Made by a program: the position numbers and the translations under genes. Shown piece after piece: positions 1 to 8,308 of a stretch of DNA of 64,000 nt; the stretch's first letter is position 1; every line of letters starts with the position of its first letter. A model generated the notes under the pieces. It saw nothing but the letters and a program-made list of their open reading frames with translations. It did not search any database and was not told where the DNA came from. The stretch comes from UBA1227 sp963629305 (GTDB lineage Bacteria > Bacillota > Clostridia > Oscillospirales > Acutalibacteraceae), in assembly GCA_963629305.1 (NCBI GenBank), contig CAVGIJ010000003.1, forward strand, positions 1-64,000, written 5' to 3'.

Positions 1-1640
1 GAACCGATACCCTGTGTCCAGTCGATTTCCCATCCGGTATTTTCACCTGTTCTGCCATTCTGATAAAGAAGGCAGTCTTCAAACTTTTCTTCATTCTCTT
101 CATAGTACATCATACCCTCGACAATCTTATTCTCGAGGTTTTCAATTGCGGTATTGTCATATCCTGAAATATCACAGGTATATTTATCCGCATAATCCTT
201 CTGAACAGATGCTCCTTTGAAGTTTGCAAGCATAGCGCTCTTAAGAGCGGCATTATCTGAAATATGATAGAAATTCTGATACCAATAAGCAGCAACTTCA
301 AACTGGTTAAAATATTCAGGATAAAGATATGCAGTATAGTACGCCATACCAAGGAGGTTTTCCACAGAATTGACACCTATAGAGCCAACACATTCAAACT
401 GGTATGCCATGCACTGTACGTCATTCTTTGCTCTGTTTGCGAGAGCGTCGGTTGTACATCCCTTTATAATATCTGCCTGAAGCTTAGTACTGTCAACATA
501 CTCTCCGGAACCGGAATTTTCAGCACCTACAACAATCGGGTCCGCTGACATTATAATATCGCAATTTTCAGCAATCTGATCAGCAGTAGCCACATAATAT
601 TCGCCCTTCTTTTGCTCGGTAACATTTCCGGACTGTTTTGTAAGATTAAGGACATCAACAAGATTATTTGTGGTATCCTGAACAAATTCGGCTATACGTG
701 AATAGGGAGCAGTATTTCCTGCTGTGTTATTGTCAATTGAGTTAAGCGCATACTCATTATCCTTAAGGGCACCTGTGCTTCTAAGGTAAGATGTTACTTT
801 TCCGTCAACGACAGCAACGGTATCAAGAGTAAGATCCTTCTCGTTTATCTGCTTTATAACATATGCCTGTATACCCTTTACGTACTTTTCAAGGTCCGAA
901 GTAATGATATACGGGTTTTCATAACGTGTTGTTTTTCCGGTTTTTTCAGTGATTTTATTGCATACATCTGAAAGTTCATACATGCAATTAAGGAAGTTAT
1001 ACACACGTGTTGCCGTGTAGTTGACCTGATATGGATTATAATCATTTTCAGCATTATCATCCTTGTTTTCCGGAAGAGCATTTATAGCGTTTGTATAACC
1101 TGTTGTGTTGTTGGCTGAGTCTATTGGCGTAATGCCAAGCAATATGTCAGGTCGCAAATAAAGCGATGCACATATTGTATTTCCGTTACCGTCATCATAT
1201 CCTCCGTTTGCGGCTGCCGTCATTGGGCCACCGGCAACATCCTTTGACATTGTATATGTTCCGAATTCGGTACGGTCAGCCTTATCAGCAAAGCAGTTAT
1301 AATAATAGTTGTACAAATACGGGTTAGGATTTGAGTTAATGTCAGAGCCAAAAACGCCAAGGCATACTCTTCCTGTAGCTCCATTAAAAGTCGCCTCAGA
1401 AAAACCTTTTGTATACGCATCCGGAATTTCCGAACTTCTTGCGGTTACATTGTTTATACCGAGTACTTCAGGCGTAACCAATCCTTGAGAATGTGCGGCC
1501 ATGGTTATGACATTCTTGTCAATCTCCATAGCCTCTGTCGGTGGAGTAAAGCTCATCTTTTCCGCGGATGCGGTAATTGGCAAACAAGAGATAACAAGCG
1601 CCAAAAGAAGAACTACACTAATTGAACGTAAATACTTCAT
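1..1640 (-). CDS. Class III (FecB/BtuF-like) ABC substrate-binding protein, C-terminus beyond window
   Basis: An open frame of 546 codons starts with ATG at 1640 behind a GGAGG ribosome site and runs off the left edge without a stop. The N-terminus is a signal peptide with an AxA-type site (ITASA) near residue 26; a V-I-S-C lipobox at residue 19 is an alternative. The segment around SIGVNSVENLLGMAYY, then LYPEYFNQFEVAAYWYQNFY, matches the C-terminal signature of periplasmic binding proteins that feed FecCD permeases (PLGLLW...YPE...EFYKKFY). LRPDILLGITP resembles the usual 'NPDLVI' strand. It lies 51 bases behind the DUF4129-like membrane gene on the same strand, so it is probably the last visible gene of the importer operon. 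The family call rests on motifs; the ligand is unknown. It is unusually long for this fold. Confidence 0.65.
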   Translation of the reverse strand, partial: MKYLRSISVVLLLALVISCLPITASAEKMSFTPPTEAMEIDKNVITMAAHSQGLVTPEVLGINNVTARSSEIPDAYTKGFSEATFNGATGRVCLGVFGSDINSNPNPYLYNYYYNCFADKADRTEFGTYTMSKDVAGGPMTAAANGGYDDGNGNTICASLYLRPDILLGITPIDSANNTTGYTNAINALPENKDDNAENDYNPYQVNYTATRVYNFLNCMYELSDVCNKITEKTGKTTRYENPYIITSDLEKYVKGIQAYVIKQINEKDLTLDTVAVVDGKVTSYLRSTGALKDNEYALNSIDNNTAGNTAPYSRIAEFVQDTTNNLVDVLNLTKQSGNVTEQKKGEYYVATADQIAENCDIIMSADPIVVGAENSGSGEYVDSTKLQADIIKGCTTDALANRAKNDVQCMAYQFECVGSIGVNSVENLLGMAYYTAYLYPEYFNQFEVAAYWYQNFYHISDNAALKSAMLANFKGASVQKDYADKYTCDISGYDNTAIENLENKIVEGMMYYEENEEKFEDCLLYQNGRTGENTGWEIDWTQGIG

Positions 1641-1691
1641 TTTAATTTTCCTCCTAAGAAATATTTTTAAACGTGTCTCCCGTACGTTTAT

Positions 1692-2981
1692 TTACAAAAA
1701 CCAAAATTTAAATATATACCTCGTTTTTCCAATATAGTCTTTCATGCTCTTAAAGAAAGCATAGTAGAAATTTTTAAACATTTTATAATCGTGTTCACTC
1801 GGTATATATCCGCCGTAGATCTCTCTTGTGTAAATATCTGTTATTTGCTCAAAGCTAACATCGGTGCCCAAACTGAATGCCGATAAGTCCTCGCGATTGT
1901 TTTCAACGTATTCTGCGAGTGTCAAGCTGTCCGTCTTGGCAATTTTTGCAATTTTGAATTTTTGAAGAAAATAATTATACAGATACAAACAGCCAATCTC
2001 AGGCGATAACTCTTCAATTTTTCTCTTCCTTTTTTTTCTAAGCAAATATTTAATAACAAACGGAATAGTCAGTATAACAAAAGGAATGAAAAACACCCAA
2101 ATATCACTCGGCTCCTTATAATTATATTTTATTGCAAAAGCAGGTACTTCCGTCTTCTGTTTTTGTGTTTTTTCATCATTGTTTTCTTGAGTCGGTTTTT
2201 CCTCCGGCTCTTCTTTCGGAAGATTTTTATCCGTTGTTTTATCGGATTTTATTGTATCTGAGAGAACCTCTGTTTTTGAGGATATCCCGATTTTTTCTAT
2301 AACATCCCACGACAAAAGTTTTGTTGTAAGTTTAATCTCTCTCGTCGGCAAATCAGCAGGTTTAATAATAAAGGAATAAACAGGGAATGTTATACATGAA
2401 ACAATAATTGCGATAACTATACTTTGAACCATAAAATGCTGTATTTTATAACTTCCTATAGATGCATCAATTAGAGATTCATAATATACTTTATAAATCA
2501 ATTCCAGTCCTGCCCCGACAACCAACAGGATAAATCCGATACTTGAAACCGGATATTCAAGAAATTTAAATGCAGCACATACTAACGTCAAAACCGGAAT
2601 AAAGACTATAAAAAGTTTTCGATTTCTTGTAATAAGATATACAAAAGTTGTCGATACAACAAGGATAATAGCCATGAGTGTGTACCCTGATTTTTCACCC
2701 TCAAGCGAAATAAGTTTCCCGGTTGAAACAATGTATGCCATTGCCGATAAAGCAGCCAAAACATATATCGCGATCCCGGCAATAGTAGTCTTTTTATTTA
2801 TTCCGGCTGCAAAAAGCGAAAGATTGAGAAAGGAAACAACCAATATCATGAATACATAATTTCCGAATACTTCTTTTTCAATCACAAAAGATGAAGCAAC
2901 ATTTATCGCGAAGCCAAAACTTATCATCAGAGTGAAAAAATACTCACATATGTGTGTTTTTATGTAACTAGACTTTAACAT
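1692..2981 (-). CDS. Multi-pass membrane protein, TgpA-like N-terminus and DUF4129-like C-terminus
   Basis: 429 residues. About eight hydrophobic segments span residues 10-235, followed by a polar Lys/Glu/Asn-rich extracytoplasmic stretch (about 250-285), one more membrane helix (about 298-318) and a basic KRKRK stop-transfer sequence. The cytoplasmic tail carries the DUF4129-like signature ending TREIYGGYIPSEHDY. In the common MoxR-DUF58-TgpA arrangement the third protein has a transglutaminase core between the membrane part and DUF4129; here that core is absent and the polar loop takes its place. The start overlaps the DUF58 stop by 14 bases, indicating translational coupling. Family assignment is by architecture and neighbours. 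The function is unknown but probably acts with the MoxR and DUF58 proteins at the membrane. Confidence 0.65.
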   Translation of the reverse strand: MLKSSYIKTHICEYFFTLMISFGFAINVASSFVIEKEVFGNYVFMILVVSFLNLSLFAAGINKKTTIAGIAIYVLAALSAMAYIVSTGKLISLEGEKSGYTLMAIILVVSTTFVYLITRNRKLFIVFIPVLTLVCAAFKFLEYPVSSIGFILLVVGAGLELIYKVYYESLIDASIGSYKIQHFMVQSIVIAIIVSCITFPVYSFIIKPADLPTREIKLTTKLLSWDVIEKIGISSKTEVLSDTIKSDKTTDKNLPKEEPEEKPTQENNDEKTQKQKTEVPAFAIKYNYKEPSDIWVFFIPFVILTIPFVIKYLLRKKRKRKIEELSPEIGCLYLYNYFLQKFKIAKIAKTDSLTLAEYVENNREDLSAFSLGTDVSFEQITDIYTREIYGGYIPSEHDYKMFKNFYYAFFKSMKDYIGKTRYIFKFWFL

Positions 2982-4191
2982 TTAACACCTCATAATAAAT
3001 ACCAAATTCATCAAGCATTCTCACTTTGTTTGCCAATTTCTTTTTTTCCTGTGAAGTAACATCCGGCTGAACAATGAAAAATAAAACAGGATTACGCTGT
3101 TGATTTTTTACGGCTATAAGCGACTGAAGCAATCCATCTGTTATTCTTGAAGTACACACTACAATATTAGCGCATCTGTTTACTGATTGCATCTCCTCAA
3201 GCACAAGAGATTCTGCATCCTTCATCTCCTTTTTCGGCGATGAAGTAATCTTAGATATCCTTCTTATAAGGTCCGAACGATCATACTCTGAGCGCGGTTC
3301 CATAAGTACTACTTGTAATTCCTCATCCACAAAAATGAGTTTATTATCAATATCTTTTCTGCGTGCGAGATTAATAAGTGAAAGTCCGGTTTCAATAATT
3401 CCGTCATTAAGATACAGCAATTCATCATCTTTTGTTCCACTATCCGCAACCATATCCAAAATTACACCGACATCGCTCCGAAGACCCGTTTCATTTAACT
3501 TCGTCATATAACCGAGCGAGTGAGCCGACAATTTCCAATGAATCTTTTTCATTGAATCACCAAACGTATATTCTCTCACACCGGTATAATCAAATCCATC
3601 GTTTTCGGCAAAGTTTGAAGCATCGGGGCTGTCGGTCAAAAGATCATCCGTCAAAGTGATTTCCCGTTCACCGTCCTTTGGAAGAACGGTAACCGAAAGT
3701 TCATTACATACGGGAATCCGAATATTTAACAATCCAAGGAGCCCATAGACGCTGATACTCCTTATCCCTGTTGTATATACACCTACATGCGGCATAACCA
3801 CATTAAATTCCAAATCCGCACTGCTTTTTGAGTCAAGTGTAAATACGGTTTGTGTAGTTGAATCGTCGTTACCAAAATAATCGGCAATAAATATATCTGC
3901 TCTTGCCTTTGAACATACAAGCAAAGATTTGTTTTTTATGGCAAGGGAAACCTGCACTTGCTGTCCTCTTACAACTTCGACATTTTTTGTTTCACCATCT
4001 ACGTAAATACTTCCTCGCATTATCATCAAATACACAAAAGAGAGTATCAATATGCACAATTCAACAAGAATCGGAAGATAGCCAAACAACGAGTTGGTAT
4101 AGACTGCGGGAAGAGTTAATAAAGCCGTAAATATAATCAAAAAAAGTATACGAATTCCATTTTTATACGTTTGTTTTAATATTTTTTTCAT
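2968..4191 (-). CDS. DUF58 domain protein (MoxR partner)
   Basis: 407 residues. Two N-terminal membrane helices (about 14-33 and 37-58) precede an extended beta-rich segment and then the DUF58 signature GVREYTFGDSMKKIHWKLSA near residues 200-220, which fits the family pattern REYxxGDxxRxIxWKxxAR. The remainder resembles a von Willebrand A-like fold (VGVILDMVADSG). DUF58 proteins are nearly always encoded beside MoxR AAA+ ATPases and are thought to be their membrane-anchored partners. Here the start is 12 bases after the MoxR stop and the end overlaps the next gene, so the three are co-translated. The biochemical role of the family is unsettled. Confidence 0.85.
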   Translation of the reverse strand: MKKILKQTYKNGIRILFLIIFTALLTLPAVYTNSLFGYLPILVELCILILSFVYLMIMRGSIYVDGETKNVEVVRGQQVQVSLAIKNKSLLVCSKARADIFIADYFGNDDSTTQTVFTLDSKSSADLEFNVVMPHVGVYTTGIRSISVYGLLGLLNIRIPVCNELSVTVLPKDGEREITLTDDLLTDSPDASNFAENDGFDYTGVREYTFGDSMKKIHWKLSAHSLGYMTKLNETGLRSDVGVILDMVADSGTKDDELLYLNDGIIETGLSLINLARRKDIDNKLIFVDEELQVVLMEPRSEYDRSDLIRRISKITSSPKKEMKDAESLVLEEMQSVNRCANIVVCTSRITDGLLQSLIAVKNQQRNPVLFFIVQPDVTSQEKKKLANKVRMLDEFGIYYEVLNVKV

Positions 4192-4203
4192 GAACGCCTC
4201 TAA

Positions 4204-5193
4204 TTACTTTTTATCCGGAGTTACGGGAACAACCGTATTTTTTATTATCTCCGCAATTATATCCTCCGGCTTTTTCTTTTCATTTCGAGCCGCATTTGTA
4301 AGCATAATTCTATGAGAGAGCACATATGGTGCCAAAAATTTTACATCGTCCGGTAAAACATAATTTCTACCGTTATAAATCGCATACGCACGACACATCT
4401 TTTTCAGAGCAATAGCCCCACGCGGAGAACTCCCGAGTTTGATATCCGTATTGCTCCTGGTTGCTGCTACGAGACTTACGATATACGTCGCAACCAAATC
4501 TGAAACCGTTACATTTTTCGCGTCATCGATTATCTCTATAATGTCATCCTTTTCAATCACATATTTTATTTTTTCTTTTGCCTTTTCAACACCCAACACA
4601 ATATTTATTTCATCTTTCAATTCGGGGTAACCGATTGAGGTTTTTATCATAAATCTGTCTATCTGTGCTTCCGGGAGTTTATATGTGCCCAAAGATTCTA
4701 TTGGGTTTTGTGTTGCGAGAACCATATAGGGCCTATCCATTTTATATGTGTTTGAATCGACAGTGACTTGTTTTTCTTCCATTATTTCAAGCATTGCCGA
4801 CTGAGTCTTTGCCGAAGCACGGTTTATCTCATCTGCAAGAACAATATTGCTCATTGCAGCGCCTTCGCGAAACTCAAACTCACCTGTTTTCTGGTTATAA
4901 ATAGAAAATCCCGATACATCTGACGGCATAATATCAGGGGTAAACTGTATCCTCTTATAACCGCAGTTTATCGACTTTGCCAAGGCGGAAACAAGGCTTG
5001 TTTTACCGACACCGGGTATGTCCTCGATAAGAACGTGTCCTTCTGCCACAAGAGCGAGAACAACCAATTCCACTACTTTTCTCTTCCCGACAATAACCGT
5101 TTCAATATTGTCAATTACAGATATAAGCTTTTCCTTATCCTTTACGGCTTTTTCCTCAGACAAAACATTAATTATATTTTCCTTTTTACTCAT
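4204..5193 (-). CDS. MoxR-family AAA+ ATPase
   Basis: 329 residues, typical length. Walker A is GVGKTSL near residue 60 (preceded by HVLIEDIP, the MoxR signature), Walker B is VLADEINRA, sensor 1 is ATQNPIE, and the C-terminal AAA lid contains SPRGAIALKKMCRAYA. MoxR ATPases are chaperone-like and in several systems help metal-cofactor insertion or complex maturation. The gene begins only 12 bases after the importer ATPase stop, with no visible terminator or promoter between, so it appears to belong to the same transcript as the FecCD importer. That context is uncommon for MoxR and is the main clue to its role here. Confidence 0.92.
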   Translation of the reverse strand: MSKKENIINVLSEEKAVKDKEKLISVIDNIETVIVGKRKVVELVVLALVAEGHVLIEDIPGVGKTSLVSALAKSINCGYKRIQFTPDIMPSDVSGFSIYNQKTGEFEFREGAAMSNIVLADEINRASAKTQSAMLEIMEEKQVTVDSNTYKMDRPYMVLATQNPIESLGTYKLPEAQIDRFMIKTSIGYPELKDEINIVLGVEKAKEKIKYVIEKDDIIEIIDDAKNVTVSDLVATYIVSLVAATRSNTDIKLGSSPRGAIALKKMCRAYAIYNGRNYVLPDDVKFLAPYVLSHRIMLTNAARNEKKKPEDIIAEIIKNTVVPVTPDKK

Positions 5194-5205
5194 TTTATTC
5201 TCCTC

Positions 5206-5988
5206 TTAATTAAGCAACGGTAGGCACACGCGTACCGGATTGCCATTATCATCTATAATCTCCACAACTCTTATGTTGGCATCATAGGCAGTTTTTAAAG
5301 TTCGCTCATTAACAACTGAATTTGCTTTTCCGGATAACGAAGGACCGTCTTTAAATAAAATAATTGTTTTCGCGTTTAGAAGCAGAGCCTGCTCGGGGTC
5401 ATGCGTTGTAAATACAATACTCATACCCTTTTCAGCCAGATGCTTAATCGTATTAAGCACAATCACTTTATTGCCATAGTCAAGGTTTGCCGTAGGCTCA
5501 TCAAGTACCAAACACTGCGGTTCCTGAGCAAGCGCTTTAGCAATCATGACAAGCTGCCGTTCTCCCCCGGAAATAAGGTTATATGCCTTCTTTCTCAAAA
5601 AGCCTATCTCCATCTCCTCAATTATCCTGTCAACTACTTCTTTATCTTTTTTTGACGGAGAAGAAAACACATTCATGTGAATCATTCTTCCCATTGTAAT
5701 AACTTCTTCAACTGAATACGGAAAGGGTGGCGTATGTGACTGAGCTACATATGCCATCTTTGTAGCCAGCTTTTTGTGAGAAATTTTTTCTATTCTCTCT
5801 CCATCTATAGAAATACTTCCGTCTATCGGAGGCAGTAATTTAAGAATTGTTTTAAACAGCGTAGATTTACCGACACCATTTTCTCCCAAAATACAGCATA
5901 TTTCTCCCGGTGAAACAGTCTCATTGATATTTTTAACCACTGCTTTTTTATCATATCCACATGACAAATTGCTCATTTCAAGTATCAT
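5206..5988 (-). CDS. ABC importer ATPase, FecE/BtuD type
   Basis: 260 residues. Walker A is GENGVGKST (near residue 35), the Q-loop lies in YVAQSHTPPF, the signature is LISGGERQLVMIAKAL, Walker B is LVLDEPTANLDYG, and the switch histidine is in FTTHDPEQAL. It is the nucleotide-binding subunit of a type II importer whose other parts are the two upstream permease genes and the binding lipoprotein. Its ATG overlaps the permease stop by four bases. Length and motifs match ATPases that work with FecCD permeases for siderophores, haem, cobalamin or, in MolBCA, molybdate/tungstate. The sequence alone does not fix the substrate. Confidence 0.92.
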   Translation of the reverse strand: MILEMSNLSCGYDKKAVVKNINETVSPGEICCILGENGVGKSTLFKTILKLLPPIDGSISIDGERIEKISHKKLATKMAYVAQSHTPPFPYSVEEVITMGRMIHMNVFSSPSKKDKEVVDRIIEEMEIGFLRKKAYNLISGGERQLVMIAKALAQEPQCLVLDEPTANLDYGNKVIVLNTIKHLAEKGMSIVFTTHDPEQALLLNAKTIILFKDGPSLSGKANSVVNERTLKTAYDANIRVVEIIDDNGNPVRVCLPLLN

Positions 5989-7070
5989 GAAAAACCCTCG
6001 TCTCTCTTAATCAAGCTCACAACAAAAACCGGAAGAACAATCAGTGTTGTTATCGTTCCTACCGTTATAGGAAGCCCCGCATAGAAAAAGAAATTGTATA
6101 CAGAACGTGATATCAATGTAAAAATTGCGCCTATACCCATAGAAGTAATTGCTACCTCACCGAATTCAGCATGTAACTTTTTGCGACACAAAAACGGAAT
6201 AACCATTGATAAAAAACCTATCTCACCGCCATGTATTATTGCAGCTGCCGACATAAAACTTCCCAAAATAAGACCTATCATTCTCACTTTGGTGCCATTA
6301 ACACCCATTGCAAGTGCTTCCTCATCGGAAAAGGATACAATATTGTATCTGTATCTTATAAGCAACATCGGCAAAGTAGTAATTATAAATACTAAAATGA
6401 AAGATAAGAAACTTACCGTGTCTACAAACATCACGCTTCCACCGGTCAATGTACTGTAAATCTCCGCAAGTCCGTTTTCATCCATAGTTATTTGATACGA
6501 ATAGTATGTTGTAAATACAGATCCCAAATGGCTGATTATCATTCCCAAAATAATCATCGTTTCAACTGAAAAATCTTTATATTTTTTTCCCGCAAATTTT
6601 CCGGCAAAAACAGTAATTACCACAAACAACGCTGCCATTCCATAACAAATCGGATACCTGTATGAAAGCATTGCGTAAGCATTAAGTTGAAATACCAGAA
6701 CAAAGATTATATTGCCAAGTGTTACTCCCGTTGATACACCAAGGAGATTAGGTGACGCTAAAGGGTTTTTAAAGGTAGTCTGGAAAATGGTTCCCGCAAA
6801 GCATACTGCCATACCGGAAAACATGGATATTACAGACATTTTTATTCTTGCTATAGTCTGACTGTAATAAGGGAGCAAGTCTTTAAGTTCTTCAACACCG
6901 GCTCCGTCACTTAAAACATCCATGAAAGCGATCTTGAATAAAGCACCCAGATTTTTCAATGTTTCGAGCGGTATAAACTTACTTTCCGCTGTATCAAAGC
7001 AAAGACTAAACAAAAAAGCAATTAACACACCGACATATATAAGTAAGTATTTCTTTCGCTTATTCTGCAT
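5985..7070 (-). CDS. FecCD-family importer permease (second subunit)
   Basis: 361 residues from the ATG at 7070, which lies nine bases behind GGAGGAG; a TTG at 7079 abuts the ribosome site and is unlikely. About ten membrane helices. FecCD landmarks are FAGTIFQTTFKNPLASPNLLGVS near residues 90-110 (the conserved G-x-x-x-Q...NPLA-P-x-x-G element) and GGEIGFLSMVIPFLCRK near residue 280 (usually G-x-I-x-F-V-G-L-x-x-P). It overlaps the preceding permease gene by 11 bases and the ATPase gene by four. With the upstream permease it probably forms a heterodimeric channel. Confidence 0.9.
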   Translation of the reverse strand: MQNKRKKYLLIYVGVLIAFLFSLCFDTAESKFIPLETLKNLGALFKIAFMDVLSDGAGVEELKDLLPYYSQTIARIKMSVISMFSGMAVCFAGTIFQTTFKNPLASPNLLGVSTGVTLGNIIFVLVFQLNAYAMLSYRYPICYGMAALFVVITVFAGKFAGKKYKDFSVETMIILGMIISHLGSVFTTYYSYQITMDENGLAEIYSTLTGGSVMFVDTVSFLSFILVFIITTLPMLLIRYRYNIVSFSDEEALAMGVNGTKVRMIGLILGSFMSAAAIIHGGEIGFLSMVIPFLCRKKLHAEFGEVAITSMGIGAIFTLISRSVYNFFFYAGLPITVGTITTLIVLPVFVVSLIKRDEGFS

Positions 7071-8271
7071 CTGAAACAACTCCTCCTTTCCCCTTTAAGA
7101 AGGAGTAAATCATCATGATACATCCTATTGTACTTATTATGATATTTAGGTACGTTGTAAGACCCAAAGCAAATGCTATATTGTACACGAGAATCATCAA
7201 CAATCCACCAAGCCCGATTGTCATGACTATAAGCCTTTTAAAATCCGGTCCTACCAATTTTCTGGCAATTTGAGGCACTATAAATCCCATAAAGCCTATT
7301 TGACCACAAAAAGCAAAGACTGTGGCTGACATAAGCGTACCGACAGCAATCAGAAGATTACGATAAAATTTCACATTGAGGCCCATAGTTGTTGCCTCCT
7401 CTTCTCCCATAACAAGTATGTTTAGTTTTGAAGAGACGATAACCAATACAGCCAAGCAAGGTACAAGAAAAGCAGAAATGAAAATGAGTTGTTGAACTGT
7501 AATTACTCTATCAAAATTTCCCATTGAAAATGCCTGCATGCTTTGTATTCGTGAGTTGTCGATATCGTAAAATAAAAAATAGTTGTTAATCAGTGATGTT
7601 ATTGCCCCCACAAAAGAGGAAAAAATCATTCCGCTAAAAAGAATATTCGTGGTACTGAAGTTCCCCTTACCCAACGCGGTTGTTATTGCTATTACTGTCA
7701 CAATAGCTATAAAACTTCCAATCATCGCCAACACCTGTTGTGTATTGAGCTGTACAAAACTCATATCTGAGCTTTTCGATACGTCGTCATGTATCCTCAC
7801 AACTCCCGAACCGGTAGAACTTGCCGCAGTAGTAAAAATCAAAAGGTACAAGGCATTCCCAAGCGTCGCGCCCGATTGAACTCCCATGGTTGACGGAGAT
7901 GCAATTATATTTTTAAAGCTCCCCTGAAAAACAGTTCCTGCCGAGGCAAGAGAAGCTCCGGCGAGCATCATAACCGTATATTTCACAACTGTTCCCGTTC
8001 CATACTCTCCTTCTCCGCCAACAAACAAAATAAAAGAATGGAACTTGTCCCTCCACGCTTGCAACAAACTCGCAAGAGAAAAAGAAGTGTTTTCAGGTAC
8101 CACAAAGCTTGTTATGGAAAAAAAATAAATAATGAGCAGTAAGATAAATGTCATTACCACAATCGCATTTTGGCTTTTGTATTTTTTTGAAGAGTTAATT
8201 TCATTTTTCAATGACAAAAGTTGAGAATCTTCCGGCTTTTTTATCTCAATGTGATTTTCTTTACCAGCCAT
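7060..8271 (-). CDS. FecCD-family importer permease (first subunit)
   Basis: 403 residues, longer than usual because of a charged cytoplasmic N-terminal extension of about 35 residues before the first membrane helix. FecCD signatures are SAGTVFQGSFKNIIASPSTM (about 110-130) and FCGQIGFMGFIVPQIARKL near residue 325. The protein has about ten hydrophobic segments. The loop between helices contains a polar insert (TGSGVVRIHDDVSKSSDMS) facing the extracytoplasmic side. It follows the binding lipoprotein gene by 37 bases and overlaps the second permease gene, so the importer is expressed as one unit. Confidence 0.9.
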   Translation of the reverse strand: MAGKENHIEIKKPEDSQLLSLKNEINSSKKYKSQNAIVVMTFILLLIIYFFSITSFVVPENTSFSLASLLQAWRDKFHSFILFVGGEGEYGTGTVVKYTVMMLAGASLASAGTVFQGSFKNIIASPSTMGVQSGATLGNALYLLIFTTAASSTGSGVVRIHDDVSKSSDMSFVQLNTQQVLAMIGSFIAIVTVIAITTALGKGNFSTTNILFSGMIFSSFVGAITSLINNYFLFYDIDNSRIQSMQAFSMGNFDRVITVQQLIFISAFLVPCLAVLVIVSSKLNILVMGEEEATTMGLNVKFYRNLLIAVGTLMSATVFAFCGQIGFMGFIVPQIARKLVGPDFKRLIVMTIGLGGLLMILVYNIAFALGLTTYLNIIISTIGCIMMIYSFLKGKGGVVSDAE

Positions 8272-8308
8272 TTATTTTCTACCTTCCGAATACATTGCAC
8301 ATATCAGC

